Positions 1-9,937 of a DNA stretch of 64,000 nucleotides are shown here, one piece after another. The stretch's first letter is position 1, and each line of letters begins with the position of its first letter. A model generated the notes under the pieces. That model was not told where the DNA came from and did no database searches. It worked only from the letters and a program-made list of their open reading frames with translations. Source of the DNA: Adiantum capillus-veneris (lineage: Eukaryota > Streptophyta > Polypodiopsida > Polypodiales > Pteridaceae); contig CM043967.1 in NCBI GenBank assembly GCA_014529385.2, positions 5,347,001 through 5,411,000 on the forward strand. Reading direction: 5' to 3'. The position numbers and the translations under genes were made by a program.

Positions 1-1136
1 TTGGTTTTCCTCTTGTCTTTATTTTCCATGGGCTTGACATTCCGTCTAGCCCCTTGTTGGAAATTGATGCGCGAAGCAACCATGGTGTGGTGGATTATTT
101 CAGTGATAGAACCACGCCGTTGAGAGTTGACATACTCGGCCATCTCTTTGGGTAATCCCACACAGAATTGTTGCTTTTGCTCGGCAAAGTCTATCTTTTG
201 AAAGATAGTAGCCTTGAGATGTAAATCCCAAAACTTGTCCACATATTTGTCGATAGACTCACGAGAGAGAAGCTTTAAGCTTTGCCATTTGGTAAGCATT
301 TTGTCCTTTGCATCACTTGCAAGGAATTGCTTCATGATGGAAACTCATAGAGTTTTCCATGTCTTTGGGGCTTCGCCGTTGCCACGAAGGCTAGCCCACC
401 ATTGACGAGCCGATTTTTGCAAGTGCATAGCTACATGGCATAGCTTGGAGGACTCCGTGAAGCCCTCATCTCCAAAGGCCCATCAAATTGTTGGATGAAG
501 GCCAATACTTTGTCAGTAGCACCAAAGGTGCCATCTTAGGTGAGAAAAGAGATACTCTTTTCTCCCTCTTTGAGCTTCTTGAGCTTTTGTGACCTTCGCT
601 ATGCAGGGTAAGATTTGTGATGTCCTCCCCTCTTGTATTCTCTAGGAGAATAGCCATAGCTTTCATCGGTAGAGGAGGAAGGTGAAGAAGAAGGAGAAGA
701 GGGTGACCTCTTTCTTGACCTTTTTCCTCTCTTCCTTTTTGAAGTGACGAGGAGAAGGACTATGGGTTAAATGTTTCCTCTTGGGAGGAGTTGGCGATCG
801 TTTAGTCCGCCCTCTTTGTGGAGCCACATCTTCGGAGGAATTTAGGGATTCATTACTTTCTTGATCTTAAGATTCCTCCTCTCGTATGGGAGAGAGTCTT
901 CTTTTGGGGGTCTCATCAAGAGGCCTCCTAAGCTCTCTCTCCTCTTGGAGAGGAAAGGAAATCCCATAAACACGAAGTTGTTGAGTAACTTCGGCTTGCA
1001 AAGCGGGGTTGCCCATAGCTTGTTGCAACCTAGTGACAAGATAATTAACAAACATGGGGACATGATCATTAGCACCTTCATGTGCAAAATTGAAATTATC
1101 AATGTTCATTCTACTCTCTTGGTTATTGTCAGCCAT
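1..1136 (-). pseudogene. Gag of gypsy-type element G1, broken and cut by the window edge
   Basis: Read on the minus strand from an ATG at 1136. The N-terminal part (1136 to about 867) begins MADNNQESRMNIDNFNF, then the frame is lost in a Lys/Arg/Ser-rich stretch. From about 480 down to position 1 a long open stretch carries a typical Ty3/gypsy capsid (Retrotrans_gag). It has the marker residues KSARQWWASL near 390, followed by KWQSLKLLSRESIDKYVDKF, and later FCVGLPKEMAEYV. One in-frame TGA near 343 separates the WW motif from the rest. Gag would form the cytoplasmic particle that packages element RNA. Its zinc knuckle and pol would lie left of position 1. The family assignment rests on the WW motif and the conserved order of capsid motifs. 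The copy is not functional. Confidence 0.75.
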
Positions 1137-1540
1137 GTTAATTAAACTCATGTGTTTACTTAGTGTATGCTTTGGCAATTCAAAACCTTAGTTGCTACTC
1201 CTCTTAGCCTTTGAAAATAGGCACTTAAGTATCTACACCCACGGCTCGAATTGGTTAATTATAGAGAGTAGTGGAGTGAGTCTAACATAGCAAAGTTGCC
1301 GAGGGATAGCTCCTTTCGGACTTCTTATGGCTTAATAATGGTAAAGCCGTAGGCAAGTCTAAAAGACTCCATTATTAAGACCAAAGCTCCCGAGGTGTGC
1401 ACCATATTCCACATAGTGGGCTCAACAAAACTGATAATAGATCCCAGTCCCACTTACCCTAATATAATCAACAAAATCAACCATTAATAGGCTACTTAAG
1501 GACCTCCGAGTCTTCTTAAGCAAGAACAGAGAAACCAAAT
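1137..1540 (-). other. Untranslated leader of G1
   Basis: This 400-base stretch lies between the primer site and the gag start of the minus-strand element G1. No convincing ORF, RNA gene or repeat is visible. Its position fits the 5' leader and packaging region of an LTR retrotransposon. Confidence 0.5.
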
Positions 1541-1552
1541 GGTCTAATACCA
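1541..1552 (-). promoter_or_regulatory. Primer binding site of G1 (tRNA-iMet type)
   Basis: The minus strand reads TGGTATTAGACC, one base inside the LTR end. The usual plant tRNA-iMet primer site is TGGTATCAGAGC, so this copy is slightly degenerate. It marks where reverse transcription would start, and fixes the internal edge of the LTR. Confidence 0.65.
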
Positions 1553-2569
1553 ATGTAATGGAAATTGCCTATGAACTTTGAGAGTAGCGGAATTAGGAAA
1601 TTAGATGAAGCACTTATGTGAGATTACTTTGTGAGCATAGCGGGTGAACTTAATTGATGGTAGCAAAATAAACATGGTACTTAGTTAACTTGGCATGAAC
1701 AATACTTTTGCAAGAGAGAGAGAGTTTAGAGAACGTGACAACAGTTGAGAACCGGATTCATACAGAGCCGGTCCCCCCTCCAATAGGCATTTGTATTATA
1801 GTTTCTCCCATCAAGAGAGACTTGGTACAATACAATCTTTGTGTTCCTTGTGACCTAGGTGATGCAATGAAGATGGAAAGCTTCATGCAACACAAACATA
1901 ACATAAACTCTAAAGAAAGAATTAACTATCCCAAGCCTCAGTCCCAAGGCCTCAAACATCTTTGAAGGTGGAGAGAGCTAGCGGGGAATGAGGATAGGGA
2001 AGAGGAAGAAGAAACATTGCATAGGAGAAAGAAATAGTTCCTCACTTATCATTACTCTTCTTGCTAGCATACATAATAGCATAGTAATGAAGATGGAGAA
2101 GATGGTAAGCTTAAGCATTGAAGCCTGGCACTTGGTTGGATTTGCATTCCATAGCCAAGAGTGTTGGTGTAGGCTCTCACTTCTCACAAGCTTGGAGAAG
2201 GAGGTGGAGTTCCTCAACTTTCACCAAGTGAGAATCCCCTGCAAATGAGTGTGTGTGTGTGGAGTATATCCTAGGGCCCTAGCCAATCACATGCAGCATG
2301 TAGTCAAGTACATGGGTAGTCTTTTGACAAGTGTCCTCCTTACCCCTTAGAGAGAGAGAGAGCTTGAAAATATCTAGATATTTGTTGGATGGAAGTAGAA
2401 GCTCATTGGACCCCTCTTTAGCCCAACCAATAGCATTCAAGCACACCATGTGGTTAAGCTTAATGAGAGTCTGACATGTATCCCATGTGCCCTTTTAGAA
2501 AAGGTGTGCCCCTCGGGTGAGTGGAATGTTAGGTCAAAGATTTCCCTAACTTTGGGACTTTTATGCATA

Positions 2570-2945
2570 GAAAGCTTCTCAAGCAACTTCCTCGTTAAGT
2601 GTATAGGGTCTTTTTTTTACTCCATCATCTTACCCCCCATGCATAGGAAGCTTCTCAAGCAACTTCCTCATTAAGTGTGTAGAGTCTCTTTTTGACTCAA
2701 ATATCTTACCCCCCATGCATAGGAAGCTTCTCAGTGTGTAGGGTCTCTTTTTGACTCAAATATCTTACCCCCCATGCATAGGAAGCTTCTCAAGCAACTT
2801 CCTCATTAAGTGTGTAGAGTCTCTTTTTGACTCAAATATCTTACCCCCCATGCATAGGAAGCTTCTCAGTGTGTAGGGTCTCTTTTTGACTCAAGCATCT
2901 TACCCCCCCATAGGAAGCTTCTCAAGCAACTTCCTCATTAAGTAT
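2570..2945. repeat. Tandem array of alternating long and short units inside the G1 LTR
   Basis: Units of about 77 and 58 bases alternate. Each holds CATGCATAGGAAGCTTCTC, then GTGTGTAG(A/G)GTCTCTTTTT and GACTCAAATATCTTACCCCC. The short unit lacks the AAGCAACTTCCTCATTAAG segment. About five units are visible. Alternating unit length suggests unequal exchange or replication slippage after one internal deletion. Confidence 0.8.
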
Positions 2946-2984
2946 GACAAGTACTTCAAGTACCTTAGTCATCAAGCATGACAA

Positions 2985-3152
2985 GCACCTTAGGTGGAGT
3001 TTCCACCTCAAGGTCAGCCCTAGGTTACCTAAGGTCAAAGGCAAGTTTAGGTCAGGTTCCCACCTCAAGCACAACCCTAGCTTGCTTAAGGTCAAAGACA
3101 AGTTTAGGTCGGGTTCCCACCTCAAGCTCAACCCTAGCTTGCTTAAGGTCAA
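2985..3152. repeat. Second tandem array (about 57-base unit, three copies)
   Basis: Three units built on ACCTCAAGC(A/T)CAACCCTAGC followed by TTGCTTAAGGTCAAAG and a TTTAGGTC(A/G)GGTTCC stretch, close to perfect in the last two. It lies 40 bases from the first array, in the same LTR. Confidence 0.75.
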
Positions 3153-3349
3153 ATGACTTTTAATACTAACCATTGGAGGTCTTTAATGAAGCTAACCCTA
3201 ACATATTTTAAGCTCCATTAGTTAACCTTGCTCTTTGACATACCATCTCTCATTTGGGCCCCTTTACCATTGGCCCCGTGTTGAGATAGATCCATAAGAA
3301 CATGTCTATATTCTAACCCTTGTTCTCGTTTATTACCCTTGTTCTAACA

Positions 3350-4910
3350 TCAGCAGGATCGCCAGCATCATGTAGACTCAACTTCATACCTGTTTCCATG
3401 GGAGTGGCAATAGGTTTGCAATCCTCAAGTCCAAACTTACATAGCAATGTCTCTATGTAACTTTTCTTACACAAGGCAATACCACCATCACACTGCTTAA
3501 ACTGTATGCCCAAGTAATGATGCAACAACCCCAAATCTTTCATCTTGAAAGTAGCATTCAAATCAGCCTTAAATTCAGCAATATGTCTCTCATTTGGTCC
3601 AGTGATCAACAAATCATCGACGTAAAGAACCACAATGAGAAGTACATCACCCTCACGCTTTACATACAATGTGCTTTCTGTTGGACTGTTACGAAAGCCT
3701 CGTTTGACCAAATGAGTGTCAGCTTTCTCATACCAAGCACGAGGAGGTTGCTTCAACCCATACAAAGCCTTGTTACATCTACACACTTTGTCCTCTTGTC
3801 CTTTTATGACAGAACTGCGAGGCTGCGTTACATAAACTTCGTCAAATATGTCACCATTCAAGAAAGCAGTAACAATGTCTGATTGATGTACATCCCAACC
3901 AAAAAGAGTTGCCAATGCACATAGAAAACGCACAGTAGTCATACGACAAGTGGGAGAAAAAGTCTCTTCATAATCTATGCCTTTTTGCTGTGCATAACCC
4001 TTTGCAACAAGTTGAGCCTTATGGAAATCGATCTCACCATCCGGCGTGCGTTTCAACTTGTAAACCCACTTCGTACCAATGGCCTTTTTGCCAGGAGGCA
4101 AATCACATAAAGTCCATGTGTCATTTTCTATAAGTGCAACATATTCTGATTGCATGGCAGCCATCCAATTTTCTGAATTCTGTGCACAATTTGATACCGA
4201 AGATGCATGGCAAGAGCCTGAACGAGTACAACTAGACAAAGGTGCATCCAATTTACTGTCATGCAAAGTGTGCACTAGACATTTTGGCATACCTCTAGCC
4301 TGCTCATTTTCAGCCCTTTCCTCATCAAGTACATCATGTACATCTGCATCAGTATTAGGCTGATCTGTAACATTTTCAGAAACCCCCATAGGATGTACAT
4401 TTGCCTCATTGGAAATTACATTCGTATTTCCACCAGTGAAAAGAGGAAACAAAGTGTCATAAATGTCCTCTGAGCTTACATTATTGTCTCTAGTACATGA
4501 CAGCAAGGGTTGAAGAGAATCTTCCACAAACACTACATCCCGTGAAACCAGAATACACTTTGTTTGCGGATGATATAACCTGTAACCATTGCTTTCAGCA
4601 CTATAACCAACAAAAATACATTTGACAGCCTTATCATCCAATTTTCTGCGTTGTGTTTGTGGCATCAAAGGATATGCCAAACAGCCAAAAACACGCATGT
4701 GCTCAATAAATGCTTTTTATGATACCATGCTTCATATGGAGTAATAGACTGCAAAGCTTTCGTAGGAAACCTGTTAAGTACATAAGTGGCACACATGATG
4801 GCCTCAAGCCAAAAAGAATGCGGCAAAGCTTGACTTTTGACCATACATCGTGCCATTTCCGTAAGTGACCTGTTTTTCCTCTCAGCAACACCAGTTTGAT
4901 GAGGTGCATA
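3350..4910 (-). pseudogene. Copia C3 fragment: integrase end, linker and reverse transcriptase
   Basis: A minus-strand Ty1/copia pol fragment. It opens inside integrase (GVAERKNRSLTEMARC at about 4880) and runs through FGCLAYPLMPQTQRR and the linker into reverse transcriptase (KWVYKLKRTPDGEIDFHKAQ, the VVLYVDDLLITGP active site near 3610, HYLGIQFKQCDGG). It stops abruptly at DAGDPADV, where the G1 LTR begins. A frame change near 4690 splits integrase from RT. It is closely related to C1 and C2. Both ends are cut by other elements: G1 on the left and the C1 LTR on the right. The missing C-terminal RNase H part should lie left of this window if G1 is a simple insertion. Confidence 0.85.
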
Positions 4911-5137
4911 TGTTGGAATTAGGGTTGCAGAGAAACACACACAGCTTGGAGAAGACGAAGGAAGCTCAAGGCACACAATAGAGAGTGTGTAACTTAGTGT
5001 GCAATTGAAAGATTGATAGCCCTAGAGTGATGGGCGTATATACAATGCTCTGGGGAAAAAACCTCCTAAAGAGGGAAAAAATGCCCCAGCGGTCCTAGTG
5101 TGTTCACACACATCACTACCACATGTATATGGTAACA
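4911..5137 (-). repeat. 3' LTR of copia C1
   Basis: A 227-base block with plus-strand ends TGTTGGAATTAGG and GGTAACA. The same sequence, minus its first 25-30 bases, ends copia C2 at 48174-48374, which confirms it as an LTR. It lies directly after the C1 polypurine tract and is inserted in the integrase region of C3. Confidence 0.85.
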
Positions 5138-5150
5138 AATCCCCCTTGGA
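5138..5150 (-). promoter_or_regulatory. Polypurine tract of copia C1
   Basis: The minus strand reads TCCAAGGGGGATT immediately before the LTR start TGTTACC. This is the plus-strand primer site of an LTR element and supports the LTR boundary. Confidence 0.75.
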
Positions 5151-5212
5151 GTGATGCGGTGAACGAGAGCTGGCACATGAGTAAAGGAAAGTGCCATGCC
5201 CTAAGGACATGA

Positions 5213-8200
5213 TCAATCCACAAAGGGGAGTAAGCCCAAAGCTTTGCGGAAAGCTTCAAGCTTCTCACGAGACAATGCCTTTGTGAAAAGATCTGCAAGG
5301 TTGTCCTGTGTTGGCACATAAGCCAAGCTCATCTCTCCTGCTGAGAGCCTCTCCCTGACATAGTGGTAATGCACCTCAATGTGCTTTGTGCGAGCATGAA
5401 AAACTGGGTTCCTCGCAACTGCCAATGCGCTCTGACTGTCAGTGTAGATAGTGTTGGCAGTGTCCTGTCCAACACCCAAGTCAGCCATGAGGCGTCTGAG
5501 CCATACACACTCAACCGTAGCTGTGAAGACTGCCCTGTACTCAGCCTCACAACTCGAAGTGGCCACAGTAGGTTGCTTCTTGCTCAACCATGATATACAT
5601 GAACTGCCAAGCATGAAACAAAAACCACTTGTGGACACTCGCGTGTCAAAACAACCAGCCCAATCTGAGTCCGAAAAAGCATGTAAGTCTGGCGGCAATG
5701 ATCCCCCCTTGGGATAAAACAAGCCAAGATGTAAAGTGCCACTAAGGTAGCGGAAAATCCTCTTGACAGCCTGCCAATGCTTAGACCCTGGGCTATGCAT
5801 AAATCTGCCGACCTGCGAGATTGCAAACTGAATATCTGGCCTCGTGTTGCATACATAAATGAGGCAGCCAACAGCAGTTTGGTAAAGAGTGACATCAACA
5901 GGATCGCCAGCATCATGTAGACTCAACTTCAAACCTGTTTCCATGGGAGTGGCAATAGGTTTGCAATCCTCAAGTCCAAACTTACATAGCAATGTCTCTA
6001 TGTAACTTTTCTGACACAAGGCAATACCACCATCACACTGCTTAAACTGTATACCCAAGTAATGATGCAACAGCCCCAAATCTTTCATCTTGAAAGTAGC
6101 ATTCAAATCAGCCTTAAATTCAGCAATATGTCTCTCATTTGGTCCAGTGATCAGCAAATCATCAACATAAAGAACCACAATGAGAAGTACATCACCCTCA
6201 CTCTTTACATACAATGTGCTTTCTGTTGGATTGTTACGAAAGCCTTGTTTGACTAAATGAGTGTCAGCTTTCTCATACCAAGCACGAGGAGATTGCTTCA
6301 ACCCATACAGAGCCTTGTTACATTTGCACACTTTGTCCTCTTGTCCTTTTATGACAAAACCGCGAGGCTGCGTTACATAAACTTCCTCAAATATGTCACC
6401 ATTCAAGAAAGCAGTAACAATGTCTGATTGATGTATATCCCAACCAAAATGAGTTGCCAATGCACATAGAAAACGCACAGTAGTCATATGACAAGTGGGA
6501 GCAAAAGTCTCTTCATAATCAATGCCTTTTTGCTGTGCATAACCCTTTGCAACAAGTCGAGCCTTATGGCGATTGATCTCACCATCCGGCTTGCGTTTCA
6601 ACTTGTAAACCCACTTCGTACCAATGGCCTTTTTGCCAGGAGGCAAATCACATAAAGTCCATGTGTCATTTTCTATAAGTGCATTATATTCTGATTGCAT
6701 GGCCGCCATCCAATTTTCTGAATTTTGTGCTTCATCAAAGGACAGAGACTCCTCAACATCATGTAAGCTAGACACAGCCAAAGCATAACAATCTGATGCA
6801 TAAGATGCATGGCGAGAGCCTGAACGAGTACAACTAGACAAAGGTGCATCCAATTTACTGTCACGCAAAGTGTGCACCAGCCATTTTGGCATACCTCTAG
6901 CCTGCTCATTTTCAGCCCTTTCCTCATCAAGTACATCATGTACACCTGCATCAGTAATAGGCTGATCTAAAACATTTTGAGAAACCCCCATAGGCTGTAC
7001 ATTTGCCTCATTGGAACTTACATTCGTATTTCCACCACTGAAAAGAGGCAACAAAGTGTCATAAATGTCCTGTGAGCTTACATTACTGTCTCTAGTACAT
7101 GACAGCAAGGGCTGAACAGAATCTTCCACAAACACTACATCCCGAGAAACCAGAATAAGTTTTGTTTGCGGATGATACAACCTATAACCTTTGCTTTTAG
7201 CACTATAACCAACAAAAATACATTTGACAGCCTTATCATCTAATTTTCTGCGCTGCACTTGTGTCACCAAAGCATATGCCAAACAGCCAAAAACACGCAT
7301 GTGCTCAATAGAAGGCTTTCTATCATGCCATGCTTCATATGGAGTAATAGACTGCAAAGCTTTCGTAGGACACCTGTTAAGTACATAAGTGGCACACATG
7401 ATGGCCTCAAGCCAAAAAGAATGCGGCAAAGCTTGACTTTTGACCATACATCGTGCCATTTCCGTAAGTGACCTGTTTTTCCTCTCAGCAACACCATTTT
7501 GCTGAGGTGTATAAGGCAATGTACATTGGTGTTTTATCCCACGACTGGCCAGAAATGCATTAAATTCATGAGACATATACTCCCCCGCTCGATCGGAACG
7601 GAGGGTGCCCATAGTACATTTCGAGACATTTTTCAGCCATAGCCAGAAATTGTTTGAAGCACATAAAAACTTCAGACTTCGCTTTAAGCGGGAATACCCA
7701 TGCATGCCTGGAGTAATCATCAATGAAAGTCACGAAGTACAGGTAATTGCCCAAGGACGGAGTTTGCATGGACCCACAAACATCACTATGCACAAGCTGC
7801 AACCTGCATGTGGCCCGAACTGACCCATCCTTTGGAAACTTAGAACATTGCATCTTACCCAAAATACAGCCTTCACAAACATGTTTGACAGGTGCTTCAA
7901 GAGGCGGCAAAGAAGCAACCATATCAGATTTCTGCAAACGCAGCAAACTTGTAAAATTCAGATGACCAAAACGTGCATGCCAAAGTTTTGCATCTGAAAT
8001 AGCCCTTGAATCTGCAACAGCATTTGCAAAATTTTGTCCACACTTGTCTTACAAAGTGAGCTTATACAGCCCACGACACAAAAGGCCAGATGCAACAATT
8101 TCATCACCAAAACTGAGATCATGAACTGTACATCTGTCATCCACAAATTTGACTACAAGTCCAAGTCTAGCAAGTGCGGATACAGACAAGAGATTCTTGT

Positions 8201-8838
8201 TGATCCCAGGTACATAAAGTGCATCAACAAGTGTGAAGGAACTGCCATTTGCAGCAGTAAGCACAATCTTTCCAACTCCCTGAACCGGATAAGAGGCATT
8301 GTTGGCACAAGTGACAGAATCCCCATGAGGGACAGACTCGAGAGAGGTAAACAATTCACAATGTGAGGTAATGTGCTTTGTAGCACCATTGTCAAAATAC
8401 CACACATGTGAATCTGCAGCAACTGACAAGCATGCATCATGGACAACAGGATCGTAAGTGCACTCTACGCTAAAAGCCCATTCTGCATCAATATCAACAT
8501 CACAGTCTCCTTTCACAGAAGACTCAACAATGGTTGTATTTGTAGTGGAATCAACATTTGCAATGGGACCACCCTCTTTCTTCTTAGCCTCTTTGGCCTT
8601 CAACTTAGGACACGACTTGATCAAGTGATCATTAGCTTTACAATAATGGCAACGCATCTTCTTTTTGCCCTTATCACCAAAATTGCCAGACGAAGTGCTG
8701 CCAGCAGAAGCATTAGGAAGAGAAGTTTTGTCACTCGCAGCAGAACCATAAGAAGTGGCTGCATTGCTGTTACCACCCTTTCTTCGAGAAGCAATAAAAG
8801 CCTGTTCAATTGCACGTTGTCTAGTCGCATCCTTGCAG
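5213..8838 (-). pseudogene. Copia C1 gag-pol, nearly complete but 5'-truncated
   Basis: A Ty1/copia polyprotein on the minus strand. In order: zinc knuckle CHYCKANDHLIKSC near 8640; protease WYFDNGATKHIT near 8395 (C2 has DSG, so the catalytic motif is altered); GAG-pre-integrase and integrase (HSDVCGSMQTPSLGNYLYF near 7790, LRSDRAGEYMSHEF near 7590, PQQNGVAERKNRS near 7490); reverse transcriptase with YVDDLLITGP near 6150; RNase H with SDSDWAGCFDTR near 5660, ending ALGLLPFVD at 5213. Only two lesions separate it from an open frame. One is an extra T near 7634, which shifts integrase. The other is a stop at about 8049 where C2 has Tyr. Homology ends near 8838 within gag, and no 5' LTR follows. 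The element was probably truncated rather than decayed piecemeal. Confidence 0.9.
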
Positions 8839-9313
8839 GATGAAACAACACTTATGTATTGCATGACTGTGAGGAGCGGAGGCAATGAGAAATGTGAGAG
8901 TGTGCCGCCATGCTCTCTAAATCTGCCCTTTGGTGTTGCTTGGGTAGGCCCAAAAAGAGCTATTGATGTGAATAATTTTAGGACTTTAAAGTTGGAACTT
9001 GGTATTAGGCTATCTAAGTTTTCTGTTAGATTAGTCGACCATGTCTGACATGAGCATGAGGTAGCTTTCCACAATTTTTCACCGGCTTCGTACTCGAACT
9101 ATGCCTAAAAAGGCATAGTCACAAAACTATGCCAGCCCATTGCCGGTGAGCGCTAGCTTTCTCTCTCTTGCTTGCGTCTTGCTCTTCCTCTCTTTACCTG
9201 CTGCCAGCATTGGACGCTTTGAGCCCCTGTCAGAAATTGTCGATGCTTAGCGTGACCATGCCCTTATTCGTAAGTTGGTAACTCTTTTCCACTGCACGCA
9301 GTCCACTTCACCG
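8839..9313. other. Unassigned sequence between copia C1 and the upstream MITE
   Basis: No supported gene. It includes a short palindromic stretch near 9098-9132 (AACTATGCC...GGCATAGT). It may be the distal upstream region of the OCTOPUS-like gene, or leftover sequence of the lost C1 5' end. Confidence 0.4.
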
Positions 9314-9531
9314 CAGTGTTCGGGAAAAATCATTTTCACAAACATACGAAAATCCTTCCAAGACAAATCTGAACCGGAAATTTTACACTACTAGCCAATA
9401 TTTTTGCAAAATTACACTATTTTTCATGTATTTTAAGCGGGATTTTCTCCTTCTTGCCCTCCCCTCAACCGGCTACTTTGATTTTGCAACCGGTTCAAGG
9501 CTAAGCTGAGGCACACTTTTCCCGAACACTG
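9314..9531. mobile_element. MITE, hAT type, upstream of the OCTOPUS-like gene
   Basis: A 218-base element with perfect 15-base terminal inverted repeats (CAGTGTTCGGGAAAA at 9314 and TTTTCCCGAACACTG ending at 9531). It is flanked by an 8-base target duplication, cttcaccg (9306-9313) and cttcacca (9532-9539), which agree at 7 of 8 positions. An 8-base duplication and CAGTG ends point to the hAT superfamily. It has no coding capacity, so it would depend on a transposase encoded elsewhere. It ends about 100 bases upstream of the TATA box. Confidence 0.88.
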
Positions 9532-9634
9532 CTTCACCATGTTCACGGTTCACACTCGTGCACAAGACGATGATGGCCCACTGATGGGCGCGAGTCCGCG
9601 ACAGAAATCTCCCTCCCGTTTCATAAGTGTATGC

Positions 9635-9657
9635 TATAAATATAAAATATTATATAA
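9635..9657 (+). promoter_or_regulatory. TATA box region of the OCTOPUS-like gene
   Basis: TATAAATA at 9635, followed by a second AT-rich TATATAAG at 9651. Transcription would start about 25-35 bases downstream, near 9665-9690, giving a leader of about 250 bases. This is inferred from motif and position only. Confidence 0.5.
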
Positions 9658-9706
9658 GCTTTCACTCTTTGAGCTCCGCTACTGTCAAAGGCTTGTCTCG
9701 ACTCTC

Positions 9707-9709
9707 ATG

Positions 9710-9752
<43 letters not shown>

Positions 9753-9910
9753 ACGCCGCCCAGCTGAGTACATACAGCGCCCTCTGTAGGTTTTCTTCAA
9801 TTCTTCACATTTTTTTCCCATTCCTGTTGTCCTTCCCCACAGGGAGACGACGAAAAGACCGTATTTTTATTTGGGTGTGTGACAGAGAGCGTGCCTGCGG
9901 CTCTCTGTGA
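9707..9910 (+). other. Upstream ORF 1 in the leader (67 codons)
   Basis: An ATG at 9707 opens a 67-codon frame through the GA repeat (encoding alternating Arg-Glu) and stops at 9908-9910, 23 bases before the main start. If the leader includes it, scanning ribosomes would have to bypass it or reinitiate. A role in translation control is inferred; the peptide matches no known family. Confidence 0.4.
9715..9749 (+). repeat. (GA)n microsatellite in the 5' leader
   Basis: About 17 GA dinucleotides lie between the TATA box and the main start codon. GA/CT tracts are common in plant leaders and core promoters and can bind BPC/GAGA-type factors. That is a general expectation, not shown here. Confidence 0.8.
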
Positions 9911-9937
9911 ATGCTTGCAAGCAATAATCAGGAATGA
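9911..9937 (+). other. Upstream ORF 2, overlapping the main start codon
   Basis: The reading frame ATG CTT GCA AGC AAT AAT, then CAG GAA TGA, encodes eight residues. Its TGA (9935-9937) overlaps the main ATG (9934-9936) as ATGA. Such an arrangement typically lowers, or links, initiation at the main start. It directly abuts the stop of upstream ORF 1. Confidence 0.5.

Larger units (their letters stand above)
1554..3349 (-). repeat. 5' LTR of gypsy-type element G1
   Basis: The block begins TGTAATGG beside the primer site and ends TTCTAACA where copia C3 homology starts, giving TG...CA ends (minus-strand start TGTTAGAACAAGGG). About 1.8 kb is long but normal for gypsy LTRs. It holds two internal tandem arrays. 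Only one LTR is in the window, so the outer end is inferred from the abrupt return of copia sequence at 3350 rather than from a second copy. Confidence 0.55.

Noticed and set aside
2922-3173. Repetitive Leu-rich minus-strand ORF that might suggest an LRR protein
   Set aside because: It is the translation of the 57-base tandem array in the G1 LTR; the repeat phase explains the pattern.
9539-9910. 123-codon plus-strand ORF overlapping the GA repeat
   Set aside because: Most of it lies upstream of the predicted transcript start and it codes a low-complexity Arg-Glu run. Only the part from ATG 9707 is kept, as a possible upstream ORF.
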